From contig DFGW01000086.1 of assembly GCA_002372465.1 (NCBI GenBank), forward strand, positions 6,591-14,654: a stretch of 8,064 nucleotides of DNA. Reading direction: 5' to 3'. Below the pieces are notes generated by a model, which was given only the letters and a program-made list of their open reading frames with translations, ran no database searches and was not told the origin of the DNA. Positions 1 through 6,999 of the stretch are shown here, one piece after another. The DNA is from Butyrivibrio sp. UBA3740. GTDB lineage: Bacteria; Bacillota; Clostridia; Lachnospirales; Lachnospiraceae. The first letter of the stretch is position 1. Each line of letters opens with the position of its first letter. A program made the position numbers and the translations under genes.

Positions 1-192
1 GTTGATCATGGTCTTGGTCAGGATCTTGTCCGTCTCCGGATGCCTTGTGGACTTTTTCAGCCTCTCGTTCATAAAAGAGGTCAGCTGGTCCATATACAGG
101 TCTATATTGGGCATCTCCCCCACAGATATGGGATCTATCCTGCCAAGAGAAGCTATTATGCTGTTCAAAAGATCATCGTTATCGATCGTCAT
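1..192 (-). CDS. DUF1836 domain-containing protein, N-terminal part (3' end outside window)
   Basis: The first 64 codons are visible and the frame is still open at position 1. The protein begins MTIDNDDLLNSII and contains IDLYMDQLTSFMNERL (residues 30-45), then DKILTKTMIN (55-64). The 'IDLYMDQ...DKILTKTMIN' pattern is what I recall as the hallmark start of the DUF1836 family, found mainly in Firmicutes. Family function is not established; a DNA-binding role has a plausible look but is not shown here. The ATG overlaps the recN stop codon as ATGA, and an AGAGG ribosome binding site lies at 200-204, 7 nt upstream, inside recN. The gene is therefore probably co-transcribed and translationally coupled with recN. 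In sporulating relatives spoIVB commonly occupies this slot. Family assignment is fairly sure; function is unknown. Confidence 0.8.
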   Translation of the reverse strand, partial: MTIDNDDLLNSIIASLGRIDPISVGEMPNIDLYMDQLTSFMNERLKKSTRHPETDKILTKTMIN

Positions 193-1886
193 TTCTTAAC
201 CTCTTTTTGTTCCTTAGCCATATCACGCATCTCTTTTGCGTTGGTAAGCACTGCCTCTGTGATGGTATCACCTCCAAGAAGCCTTGCCAGCTCCCTGATG
301 GAAGCATCTTCATCCAGCCTGTGGATGCCGGTAACAGTCCTTCCATCCATAAGGCCCTTTTCAATCATGAAGTGTTCATCAGCCATGGCTGCAATCTGCG
401 GAAGGTGAGTGATACAGATGATCTGGTGCTCCCTTGAGAGTTCCCCAAGCTTTGCTGAAACCTTCCAGGCGGTCTTGCCACTTATTCCCGCATCAATCTC
501 GTCAAAGATCAGTGTGCTGATGTCATCCTTATCTGCCACCACGGTCTTAAGCGCCAGCATTATTCTTGAAAGCTCGCCGCCGCTGGCTATCTGGTCAAGA
601 GGCCTTAGCGCCTCACCGGGGTTTGTGGAGATCATGAACTCCACATCATCAAATCCCCTGGCAGTGACATTTGCCTCATCGCTTCTTACATCAATCTCAA
701 ATTTAACGTCCAGGAAGTTCAGATCTATAAGTGCATCTATAAGCTCTTTTGAAAGAGCCCCTGCACCCTTCTTCCTGATATCAGATATCTTACTGCAGGT
801 TAAAAGAACTTTCGACTGCTTTTCACTAAGCTCCTTCATCAGCCTGTTTCTGTGGGCATCAAGGTCTGTTAGCGCGTCAAGACGAGCCTGCTTTTCATCC
901 CTGTACTTAAGGACAGCCTCAAGGCTTCCGCCATATTTATCTTTCAGGTGATTTAAGGTGTTAAGCCTCTCTTCCGTACTGCGATAGGTCTCATCGTCAA
1001 ACTCAAGGTCCTTCATGTACCCTGAAAGGGAGTGGCCAAAGTCAGATAAGAGGTTCTCCACATCGGAAAGCTGAGACAGAAGGTCATTCAATGCCTCGTC
1101 GTAATTAACCACGGAAGATAATTCCCTTACTGCTCTTCCCACCATGTCGGAAGCATTTTCCTCTCCCTCACCTGAGTTTATCATGGCAGCGACTGCGTAC
1201 ACCGACTCTGAAATTTTCCTGGAATTGACCATCTTGTGGTACAGGCTCTCCAAATCCTTATCTTCACCGGGGACAATGTTTGCATCCTCGATCTCGCCGA
1301 TCTCAAATTCCAAAAGCTCCTGTTCCCTGATCCTGGCGCTCTCATCAATATCGGACTCCGCCAGCTCTTTTTCCAGTTCCTTCATGGTCTTATAGTCATC
1401 AGAAAGCACACCAAAGAGGCTACTAAGCTCATGTTCGCAGTAGCCGTCCAGTATCTCCATATGTTTTTTCTTCTGGAGAAGTTCCTGATGGTCATTCTGA
1501 CCGTGAATGTTGATAAGGATGTTTCCTATATCCTTAAGCTGCCTGGCTGTCACTGATTCGCCTGACACCTTCGAAACACTCCTGCCCGGCATGATCTTCC
1601 TCTGTATCACCAGAGTTCCGTCATCCTCCAGGGGAATGTCCATCTCCTTTAAAAGATCTTTTTGCAGATCTTCAAGCTCACCAAAGGTAAGCTCCACCAG
1701 TGCATATTCCTCACCGGTCCTTATAAGTGAAGGATCGGCTTTTCCTCCCAGAGCCAGATTCACTGACCCTATAACAACTGATTTTCCGGCGCCGGTTTCT
1801 CCCGTAAGGATATTCAGCCCCTTGGAAAATTCAATCTCCTGCTCCTTGATAAGTGCAAGATTCTTAACGTGTAAATTGTATAACAT
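189..1886 (-). CDS. recN: DNA repair protein RecN (SMC-like ATPase)
   Basis: RecN is a cytosolic SMC-family ATPase that acts early in double-strand break repair and recombination, holding or bridging DNA ends. At 565 residues it is near the usual length (E. coli about 553). Visible motifs are the Walker A GETGAGKS (29-36), the RecN-typical HGQNDHQ (128-134), the ABC signature SGGELSR (435-441), the Walker B TLIFDE (458-463) and the switch histidine in ICITHLPQ (about 494). Charged helical stretches between the ATPase halves fit the short coiled coil of the family. The N-terminus MLYNLHVKNLALI matches family starts and follows GAGAGG (1891-1896) at a short 4-nt spacing. The gene lies 51 nt after argR, the longest gap in the window, with a possible promoter of its own. 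Its stop overlaps the next gene's ATG. It appears intact. Confidence 0.97.
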   Translation of the reverse strand: MLYNLHVKNLALIKEQEIEFSKGLNILTGETGAGKSVVIGSVNLALGGKADPSLIRTGEEYALVELTFGELEDLQKDLLKEMDIPLEDDGTLVIQRKIMPGRSVSKVSGESVTARQLKDIGNILINIHGQNDHQELLQKKKHMEILDGYCEHELSSLFGVLSDDYKTMKELEKELAESDIDESARIREQELLEFEIGEIEDANIVPGEDKDLESLYHKMVNSRKISESVYAVAAMINSGEGEENASDMVGRAVRELSSVVNYDEALNDLLSQLSDVENLLSDFGHSLSGYMKDLEFDDETYRSTEERLNTLNHLKDKYGGSLEAVLKYRDEKQARLDALTDLDAHRNRLMKELSEKQSKVLLTCSKISDIRKKGAGALSKELIDALIDLNFLDVKFEIDVRSDEANVTARGFDDVEFMISTNPGEALRPLDQIASGGELSRIMLALKTVVADKDDISTLIFDEIDAGISGKTAWKVSAKLGELSREHQIICITHLPQIAAMADEHFMIEKGLMDGRTVTGIHRLDEDASIRELARLLGGDTITEAVLTNAKEMRDMAKEQKEVKK

Positions 1887-1925
1887 AATTCCTCTCGTTT
1901 CTAAATCGAGGACCCCAACCTGATT

Positions 1926-1954
1926 ATTATATGATTATTACTGCTGTCTTTCTA
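1926..1954 (-). promoter_or_regulatory. Candidate sigma-A type promoter for recN
   Basis: On the minus strand a perfect TATAAT (1926-1931) is separated by 17 nt from TAGAAA (1949-1954), which matches 4 of 6 positions of the TTGACA -35 consensus. The -35 element lies in the last codons of argR and the -10 in the argR-recN gap. Initiation about 7 nt downstream (near 1919) would give a leader of roughly 33 nt that includes the recN ribosome binding site. It would let recN and the DUF1836 gene be expressed apart from the operon. The region is AT-rich, so chance is possible, and no GAAC-N4-GTTC LexA box accompanies it. Confidence 0.35.
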
Positions 1955-2396
1955 TCAGACGAAGGAATCTGGTCTTAAGATCTTCAGCATCTTCCTTGGT
2001 CTTGATGGCTACAAATATGGTATCATCTCCGGCTATACAGCCAACGATCTGTGGTACTTCAAGGGCATCTATAGCTGTGGCAAGTGCCATTGCCATGCCC
2101 GGAACCGTCTTTATAACAAGAAGGTTATCTGCTATCTCAACGCTGACATAGCCTGCCTTTAATACGTTGACATACTTATCATGCATTACCTTCGGATCCG
2201 CATTTGTGTAGACATACTTCTGTCTTCCGTCTTCCAGCACCATCTTGGTCAGCTTCATCTGCCTGATATCCCTTGAAATGGTAGCCTGGGTAACATCATA
2301 GCCTGCTTCACACAACAGAGCAACAAGCTGTTCCTGTGTCTCTACCACGTTGTTGTTGATGATTTCGATAATCTTGTCATGTCTGTTCTTCTTCAA
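1938..2396 (-). CDS. argR: Arginine repressor ArgR/AhrC
   Basis: ArgR is an arginine-responsive regulator that represses arginine biosynthesis and often activates catabolism, binding ARG boxes as a hexamer. Read from the TTG at 2396 it has 152 residues (MKKNRHDKI...), matching the family (B. subtilis AhrC about 149). The N-terminal winged helix-turn-helix carries the DNA-recognition segment TQATISRD (about 36-43). The C-terminal oligomerisation and arginine-binding domain carries GMAMALATAIDAL and the diagnostic GDDT (123-126). A GTG three codons upstream (2405) is also open, but it lies inside a long Shine-Dalgarno-like stretch, so TTG is the better start. argR sits 24 nt after nadK and 51 nt before recN. 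This position between nadK and recN is the normal one in Firmicutes. I saw no ARG box in the window, so its targets are probably elsewhere. Confidence 0.96.
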   Translation of the reverse strand: MKKNRHDKIIEIINNNVVETQEQLVALLCEAGYDVTQATISRDIRQMKLTKMVLEDGRQKYVYTNADPKVMHDKYVNVLKAGYVSVEIADNLLVIKTVPGMAMALATAIDALEVPQIVGCIAGDDTIFVAIKTKEDAEDLKTRFLRLIERQQ

Positions 2397-2402
2397 AGAT
2401 AA

Positions 2403-2414
2403 CACCGCCCTTCT
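2403..2414 (-). promoter_or_regulatory. Extended ribosome binding site that decides the argR start
   Basis: The minus-strand sequence AGAAGGGCGGTG matches the anti-Shine-Dalgarno complement AGAAAGGAGGTG at 10 of 12 positions. It ends 6 nt before a TTG codon (2394-2396). The only other candidate, GTG at 2403-2405, is the last triplet of this element, so a ribosome bound here would place the TTG in the P site at normal spacing. This is a sequence-based inference. Confidence 0.55.
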
Positions 2415-2420
2415 TATGAT

Positions 2421-3269
2421 TTATTTTTCAAATTTTTTACTGATGACCTCCAGGAAGCTGACTCTGTTCAGACGAAGGATCTTGGTGGTCTTTTTTGACA
2501 TTTTAATCTCTATCTTATCTCCTGTATGCATAAGGATTGTTCCGCTGCCATCAAAGCTTGAGATGGCCTGCTGGTCATGCCCCTCTCTTCCGGCTCTTAG
2601 CTCCACCTCAATTCTGGTGGTAGGGGAAAAGACAAGGCTCCTGGAACTAAGCGTATGCGGACATACCGGGGTTACCAGGATCATATCCGCAGTAGGCTCT
2701 ATGATCGGGCCTCCTGCTGACATATTGTAACCCGTGGAACCCGTAGGTGTTGAAATGATAAGTCCGTCGGCGTAGTAGCTGTACAGGAACTGGTCATTGA
2801 CGTAAATGTTATATCCGATGGTGGATATATCCTGATATCTGGTTATGATGATGTCGTTTAATGAGTAGTCTTTTTTGCCTCCAAGACTTCCCCTGAGCAT
2901 CATCCTGTCCTCTATCTCATATTCGCCACGAAGGATCTTATCAAGGGCATCATCAACCCCGCTCTCCTCAATCTCGGCAAGATAGCCCATGGTACCCAGG
3001 TTGACACCCACAAGCGGAACATCCATAAAGGCCACGCTTCTGGCTGCCTGGAGCATGGTGCCGTCACCTCCAAGGACAATTACCAGATCTGTGTCCTCAG
3101 GGATTACACTAAGGTACTTCCTGGTTATGTGAAGCGGATCGGAATCCTCCGTCCTCTCAGTGGCAATAACGCATATCCGGCCTCTTGCCTCAAGGTACTC
3201 CTTGATGTGATTGGCCAGTGCCAGGCTTTTTTCTTTAGTGTGATTTGCAACAATACAAAATTTGTCCAT
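2421..3269 (-). CDS. nadK: NAD kinase
   Basis: ATP- or polyphosphate-dependent NAD kinase phosphorylates NAD+ to NADP+ in the cytosol and is the source of NADP(H), which the neighbouring MEP pathway also consumes. From the chosen ATG (3269) it has 282 residues, usual for bacteria. Visible motifs are GGDGT (67-71), with GVNLGTMGYLAE (88-99) after it, LNDIII (137-142; the NE/D motif in its Asp form), DGLIISTPTGSTGY (168-181) and TPVCPHTLSSR (200-210). The fold elements are complete. An upstream in-frame GTG (3290) would add seven residues (MSFPRGV) overlapping tlyA. The ATG is preferred because AGGGGAG (3272-3278) lies just before it and MDKFCIVANHTK looks like a family start. The gap to tlyA is 7 nt, and a hairpin covers that junction. 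argR follows after 24 nt. Confidence 0.97.
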   Translation of the reverse strand: MDKFCIVANHTKEKSLALANHIKEYLEARGRICVIATERTEDSDPLHITRKYLSVIPEDTDLVIVLGGDGTMLQAARSVAFMDVPLVGVNLGTMGYLAEIEESGVDDALDKILRGEYEIEDRMMLRGSLGGKKDYSLNDIIITRYQDISTIGYNIYVNDQFLYSYYADGLIISTPTGSTGYNMSAGGPIIEPTADMILVTPVCPHTLSSRSLVFSPTTRIEVELRAGREGHDQQAISSFDGSGTILMHTGDKIEIKMSKKTTKILRLNRVSFLEVISKKFEK

Positions 3270-3276
3270 AACTCCC

Positions 3277-3302
3277 CTAGGAAAGCTCACCGTGAGCCCT
3301 AG
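3277..3302 (-). repeat. Bulged inverted repeat (RNA hairpin) at the tlyA-nadK junction
   Basis: On the minus strand, CTAGG plus GCTCA (3293-3302) pairs with TGAGC (3285-3289) and, after a 3-nt TTT bulge, CCTAG (3277-3281), leaving a CGG loop. The stem is 10 bp, largely GC. It covers the last tlyA codons and its TAG stop, and its base overlaps the first two nucleotides of the nadK ribosome binding site. There is no U-run after it, so it is not an intrinsic terminator. Translational coupling or transcript processing are the likely roles if it is functional. Confidence 0.5.
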
Positions 3303-4176
3303 CTACAGCCCCGTCTATAAGCTTCCTGTTCTCCTCAATAAATGAAATACCCTCTTTTGTACCCTCTATCTCCTTAAGAAGCTTCTCTCCGTCAGCCTCT
3401 GTAAGTTCATTTACCTTCTCGTTCATTTCAGGATTTTTTCTGATGTGGATCAGATACTCGATATTTCCCTCCGGCCCCTTGATGGGGGAAAAATCAAGAT
3501 GAAGTACATCAAACCCTGCAATACCCATAAAATCAAATATCCGATGAACCACCTCAGAATGGACCTGGGGGTCTCTGACTACACCCTTTTTGCCAACCTT
3601 GTCCCTGCCCGCTTCAAACTGTGGTTTGATAAGACATACCATTTCTCCCCCGTCCTTTAACAGCTTCCTTGCAGGAAGAAGGATCTTGGTCAGGGAGATA
3701 AAAGAAACATCGCAGGAGGCAAAGTCCAGATCATCGTCAATGTCATCTCTGACCATGTACCTGAAATTGGTCTTCTCCATGCATACAACACGCTCATCAC
3801 TTCTAAGCTTCCAGTCAAGCTGACCGTGGCCAACATCTACAGAGTAGACCTTGGCTGCACCGTTTTGCAGCATACAGTCGGTAAAGCCTCCTGTGGAGGC
3901 ACCTATGTCCATACACACTTTTCCCTCAAGAGAAAAACCAAAGTTATTGACTGCCTTTTCCAGCTTAAGTCCGCCGCGGCTTACATAGGGAAGAGTATCT
4001 CCCCTCACCTCCAAAGAAGTGATCTTGGCTTCCTCAAAGGTGGTTCCCGGCTTGTCCTCTCTTTGTCCGTTGACAAAAACCTCTCCCGCCATGATCAGGG
4101 TCTTCGCCTTTTCTCTGGAGGGTGCCAGGCCTCTGTTCACCAGAATGACATCCAGTCTGTCTTTATCCTTTGCCAT
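3277..4176 (-). CDS. tlyA: TlyA family rRNA 2'-O-methyltransferase / hemolysin-like protein
   Basis: This SAM-dependent methyltransferase belongs to the family whose mycobacterial member methylates 16S and 23S rRNA ribose 2'-OH groups, affecting capreomycin sensitivity. The hemolysin label is historical. The 299 residues comprise an S4 RNA-binding domain (about 6-65, with RLDVILVNRGL and SREKAKTLIMAGEVFVNG), the linker YVSRGG (64-69) and an FtsJ-like Rossmann domain. The SAM loop is MDIGASTGGFTD (89-100). The expected K-D-K-E tetrad is visible as Lys71, Asp156 (CDVSFISL), Lys184 (LIKPQFEAGR) and Glu240 (GNIEYL). The tail ending AVARAHGEL is normal for Firmicute homologues. The ATG lies 8 nt after the dxs stop with no ribosome binding site at normal distance: the nearest, AAGGAAG, is 16 nt away inside dxs. 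This suggests coupling to dxs. The rRNA targets in this organism are not known. Confidence 0.93.
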   Translation of the reverse strand: MAKDKDRLDVILVNRGLAPSREKAKTLIMAGEVFVNGQREDKPGTTFEEAKITSLEVRGDTLPYVSRGGLKLEKAVNNFGFSLEGKVCMDIGASTGGFTDCMLQNGAAKVYSVDVGHGQLDWKLRSDERVVCMEKTNFRYMVRDDIDDDLDFASCDVSFISLTKILLPARKLLKDGGEMVCLIKPQFEAGRDKVGKKGVVRDPQVHSEVVHRIFDFMGIAGFDVLHLDFSPIKGPEGNIEYLIHIRKNPEMNEKVNELTEADGEKLLKEIEGTKEGISFIEENRKLIDGAVARAHGELS

Positions 4177-4184
4177 AAAATAAA

Positions 4185-6032
4185 TTACCGTACTTCCTTC
4201 ATTATCTTCTCAGCTATGGACTGAGCATCAATTCCCAGCTTCTTAAAGAGCAGGTCACAGCTTCCATGAGTCACAAACTGATCCGGAATGGCTATTGAAA
4301 GCACATTGGCATCAAGTTTCTTTTCATCGATATAGCTCCTTACCTTCTCGCCATATCCGCCGGAAGCAACGTTCTCCTCCATTGTCACAAACAGTCTGTG
4401 GGTTCCGACTGCCCGGTGGATATAGTCTGTATCTATAGGCTTTACGAATCTCGCATTAACCAAAGAGCAACGCAGTCCATGGTCCTTAAGGATAGTCCTT
4501 ACTTCCTCTGCAACCTTCACCATGCTGCCAACTGCAAGGAGACATATGTCCCTCTCCTCATAGATAGGCTCGCACTTGCCAAGCTCAATGGGTGCCCTGT
4601 ACTCCTTAAGTCCGTCGTAGGCATTTCCCCTTGGATATCTTATGGCCACAGGCCCGTTAAAGTTCACTGCAAACTTCAGCATATCCGAAAGTTCCCACTT
4701 ATTCTTCGGTGCAAGTATATGCATATTGGGCATTGATGAAAGATATGACAAATCAAAAATGCCCTGATGCGTCTCACCGTCAGAACCAACTAGTCCCGCT
4801 CTGTCTATTGCAAATACCACCGGCAGATTCTGAAGGCATACATCCTCAAGTATCTGGTCATAAGCCCTTTGAAGGAATGAGGAATAAACTGCAAACACAG
4901 GCTTGTAGCCACCGATGGCAAGGCCTGCTGCATAGGTTACAGCGTGCTCTTCCGCAATTCCCGCATCAACAAATCTGTCAGGATACATGTTCCTGAATCT
5001 CTTAAGTCCCGTGCCGTCAGCCATGGCAGCTGTGATGGCCACAACCTTTTTGTCCCTTGCTCCCAGCTTACACATAACTGTGGAAAAGATATCCTGGTAG
5101 TTGGAGGTTGTTCTGGGATTCCTTGGGATTCCGTTCTCTATTATAAAAGGCTCCGTTCCATGGAATCTGGCCGGGTGCCTTTCAGCAGGTTCATATCCCT
5201 TACCCTTCTTAGTAACCACATGGATCATTACCGCTTTCTTGACTTTCCTTGCTTCCTTTATGGCTCTAACAAGGCCTGCCGTATCATGTCCGTCCACAGG
5301 ACCAAGATAGGTTATTCCAAGGTTTTCAAATACCATTCCCGGGATAAAGAGCTGTTTAAAGCTGTTCTTGGCTCTTCTGATGGAATCAACAATCTTAGTG
5401 CTGGTGCGAAGCTGAGCGTAAACATCCTCTTTAAGGTCAAGATACCCTTGCGCTGTTCGCACACTGTCAAGGTACTTGCCCATTCCGCCGACAGACTCAG
5501 AGATAGACATCTCATTGTCATTAAGAATTATGATGAAATTGGTCTCCAGCTTTGAAGCGTTGTTCATGGCTTCATAAGCAAGACCTCCTGTCAGGGAACC
5601 GTCACCTATAACAGAAACAACTGCATAGTCCTCGCCATTAAGGTCTCTTGCCTTCACCATGCCAAGGCCTGCAGATATAGATGTTGAGCTGTGTCCCGTG
5701 TCAAAGCAGTCAGCAGGAGATTCGCATCTCTTTGGAAATCCGCTCATTCCTCCGTACTGACGCAGTGTATCAAATCCCTCTTTTCTGCCTGTGAGAAGCT
5801 TGTGAGTATAGGACTGATGTCCCACATCCCAGATGATCTTGTCCTCAGGAAGGTTCAGTGCGATATGCAAAGCCATGGTAAGCTCTACTGCACCAAGATT
5901 TGATGCAAGATGACCACCGGTAACAGAGATCTTCTCGATGAGAAAATCCCTTATCTCCTGGGCCAGCTCACGATACTGGTCGTGAGGAATATTCTTAATA
6001 TCTCCGGTATTATTTATCTGATCAAGCAACAT
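4185..6032 (-). CDS. dxs: 1-deoxy-D-xylulose-5-phosphate synthase
   Basis: Dxs is the thiamine diphosphate-dependent enzyme that condenses pyruvate and glyceraldehyde 3-phosphate to DXP, the entry step of the MEP isoprenoid pathway and a feed to thiamine and pyridoxal synthesis. The 615 residues match the family (about 620). Visible are GGHLASNLG (39-47, with the conserved histidine at 41), GHQSY (71-75), TGHSSTSISAG (112-122), the ThDP/Mg motif GDGSLTGG (143-150) with NDNEMSIS (171-178), GPVDGHD (244-250), the pyrimidine-domain GIAEEHAVTYAAG (358-370, catalytic Glu about 361), DRAGLVGSDGETHQG (410-424) and RYPRG (465-469). The C-terminal transketolase domain is complete. The ATG gives the expected start, with AAGG (6044-6047) 11 nt upstream, a weak site. 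It lies 22 nt after ispA, whose product extends the C5 units it ultimately supplies. Confidence 0.98.
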   Translation of the reverse strand: MLLDQINNTGDIKNIPHDQYRELAQEIRDFLIEKISVTGGHLASNLGAVELTMALHIALNLPEDKIIWDVGHQSYTHKLLTGRKEGFDTLRQYGGMSGFPKRCESPADCFDTGHSSTSISAGLGMVKARDLNGEDYAVVSVIGDGSLTGGLAYEAMNNASKLETNFIIILNDNEMSISESVGGMGKYLDSVRTAQGYLDLKEDVYAQLRTSTKIVDSIRRAKNSFKQLFIPGMVFENLGITYLGPVDGHDTAGLVRAIKEARKVKKAVMIHVVTKKGKGYEPAERHPARFHGTEPFIIENGIPRNPRTTSNYQDIFSTVMCKLGARDKKVVAITAAMADGTGLKRFRNMYPDRFVDAGIAEEHAVTYAAGLAIGGYKPVFAVYSSFLQRAYDQILEDVCLQNLPVVFAIDRAGLVGSDGETHQGIFDLSYLSSMPNMHILAPKNKWELSDMLKFAVNFNGPVAIRYPRGNAYDGLKEYRAPIELGKCEPIYEERDICLLAVGSMVKVAEEVRTILKDHGLRCSLVNARFVKPIDTDYIHRAVGTHRLFVTMEENVASGGYGEKVRSYIDEKKLDANVLSIAIPDQFVTHGSCDLLFKKLGIDAQSIAEKIMKEVR

Positions 6033-6054
6033 GCCTTTTCCCGCCTTGTGCGTA

Positions 6055-6999
6055 TCATTTTTTTCTGTAAATCAGGTATTCAAACAGTTCCTGTAAAAAG
6101 GTATCCCTGTACCCAAAGCCTTCAAGAATTGCTATTGCTTCATCTGAAAGCTCCTTAACCTTGGCCTTGGCGCTGTCCATTCCGTAGAGACTCACATAAG
6201 TACTCTTACCGTTCTTAATATCCGATCCGATCGGCTTTCCCAGCTCTTCTGCAGTTCCTTCAATGTCAAGGATATCGTCCTGGATCTGGAAGGCAATACC
6301 CACATTGCTGCCAATCTTCTCTATCTGCTTCACCTGGGAAGCTGACGCTCCTCCAAGTATCGCTCCCACCATAAGGCTGCTCTCTATGAGAGCTCCTGTC
6401 TTATTCTCATCGATGTAATGAAGTACGTCCTTCGCCTTATCATCATCAGGTTCTGCAGAGTTCTCTGCGCAGATGTCTGCACACTGTCCACCTACCATTC
6501 CGTAAACACCGGCCTTGGTAGTGAGAACTTCAAGGGCTGCCAGATATCTGTTTGTGGTATCGCCGTCATAGGGTGACAGCTCTTTTCCCGTAACAGCGCC
6601 CTTAACTGCTGTCTCATAGGCAAGATTCAAAAGACCATCCCCTGCTAGGGTAGCCATTCCCGCTCCATACACGGCGTGGGTTGTCTTCCTGCCCCTTCTG
6701 TACTCGTCGTTGTCCATGGCTGGAAGATCGTCATGAACCAGAGAGTAGGTATGTATCATCTCCATGGCGCACATGAAGGGCCAAAGGAGCTGCGTATCAG
6801 CATCCTGACCTGCAAATAGCCTGAAGGATTCCAGCATCATAACCGGTCTTATCCTCTTGCCACCGGCCAAGAGGCTGTAATTCATGGCCTCTAAAACCAC
6901 CTTGGCATAGCCCTCCTCCTTAGGCAGGAACTTTGCCAGCACATCTTCAAAAAAGGCTGCTCTATCCGTGAGCTTTTTCTCAAAACCTTGGCTTAACAT
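6055..6999 (-). CDS. ispA: Farnesyl diphosphate synthase (type II polyprenyl synthetase)
   Basis: This enzyme condenses dimethylallyl and isopentenyl diphosphates to geranyl and then farnesyl diphosphate, the primer for undecaprenyl phosphate and other isoprenoids. It has 314 residues, slightly above E. coli IspA (299). Visible are GGKRIRP (46-52), the first aspartate-rich motif DDLPAMD (90-96) in the seven-residue spacing of bacterial enzymes, GGQCAD (170-175), NKTG (199-202) and the second aspartate-rich motif DDILD (241-245) followed by GKSTYVSLYG (264-273). Tyr85 and Ser86 sit five and four residues before the first motif, the TYSLVHDD context typical of short-chain C15 producers. Geranylgeranyl synthesis is less likely but not excluded. 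The ATG directly abuts the xseB TAA, with a strong GGAGG (7011-7015) 11 nt upstream inside xseB. Confidence 0.95.
   Translation of the reverse strand: MLSQGFEKKLTDRAAFFEDVLAKFLPKEEGYAKVVLEAMNYSLLAGGKRIRPVMMLESFRLFAGQDADTQLLWPFMCAMEMIHTYSLVHDDLPAMDNDEYRRGRKTTHAVYGAGMATLAGDGLLNLAYETAVKGAVTGKELSPYDGDTTNRYLAALEVLTTKAGVYGMVGGQCADICAENSAEPDDDKAKDVLHYIDENKTGALIESSLMVGAILGGASASQVKQIEKIGSNVGIAFQIQDDILDIEGTAEELGKPIGSDIKNGKSTYVSLYGMDSAKAKVKELSDEAIAILEGFGYRDTFLQELFEYLIYRKK

Noticed and set aside
409..951. 180-codon plus-strand open frame, rich in Ser and Leu, opposite recN
   Set aside because: The Ser/Leu-rich composition is typical of the complement of Glu/Lys/Asp-rich coding DNA, and it lies opposite conserved RecN motifs.
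1653..1672. 7-bp inverted repeat AAGATCT/AGATCTT inside recN
   Set aside because: It is explained by two nearby Asp-Leu codon pairs (EDLQKDL), is AU-rich and weak, and lies deep within coding sequence.
1887..1937. ARG box or LexA box in the argR-recN gap
   Set aside because: No TGAAT-N-ATTCA type palindrome and no GAAC-N4-GTTC is present; the TGATTA direct repeats (1921-1937) do not fit either operator.
3270..3290. GTG at 3290 as the nadK start
   Set aside because: It would add seven unconserved residues overlapping tlyA; the ATG at 3269 has its own AGGGGAG site and a family-like N-terminus.
5110..5130. Tandem 9-nt repeat (GGAATCCCA) inside dxs
   Set aside because: It corresponds to the IPRNPR residues in the loop between Dxs domains and is too short to suggest repeat biology.
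4944..5555. 203-codon plus-strand open frame opposite dxs
   Set aside because: It is antisense to the fully conserved Dxs coding region, has no recognisable domain, and is a shadow of the dxs reading frame.
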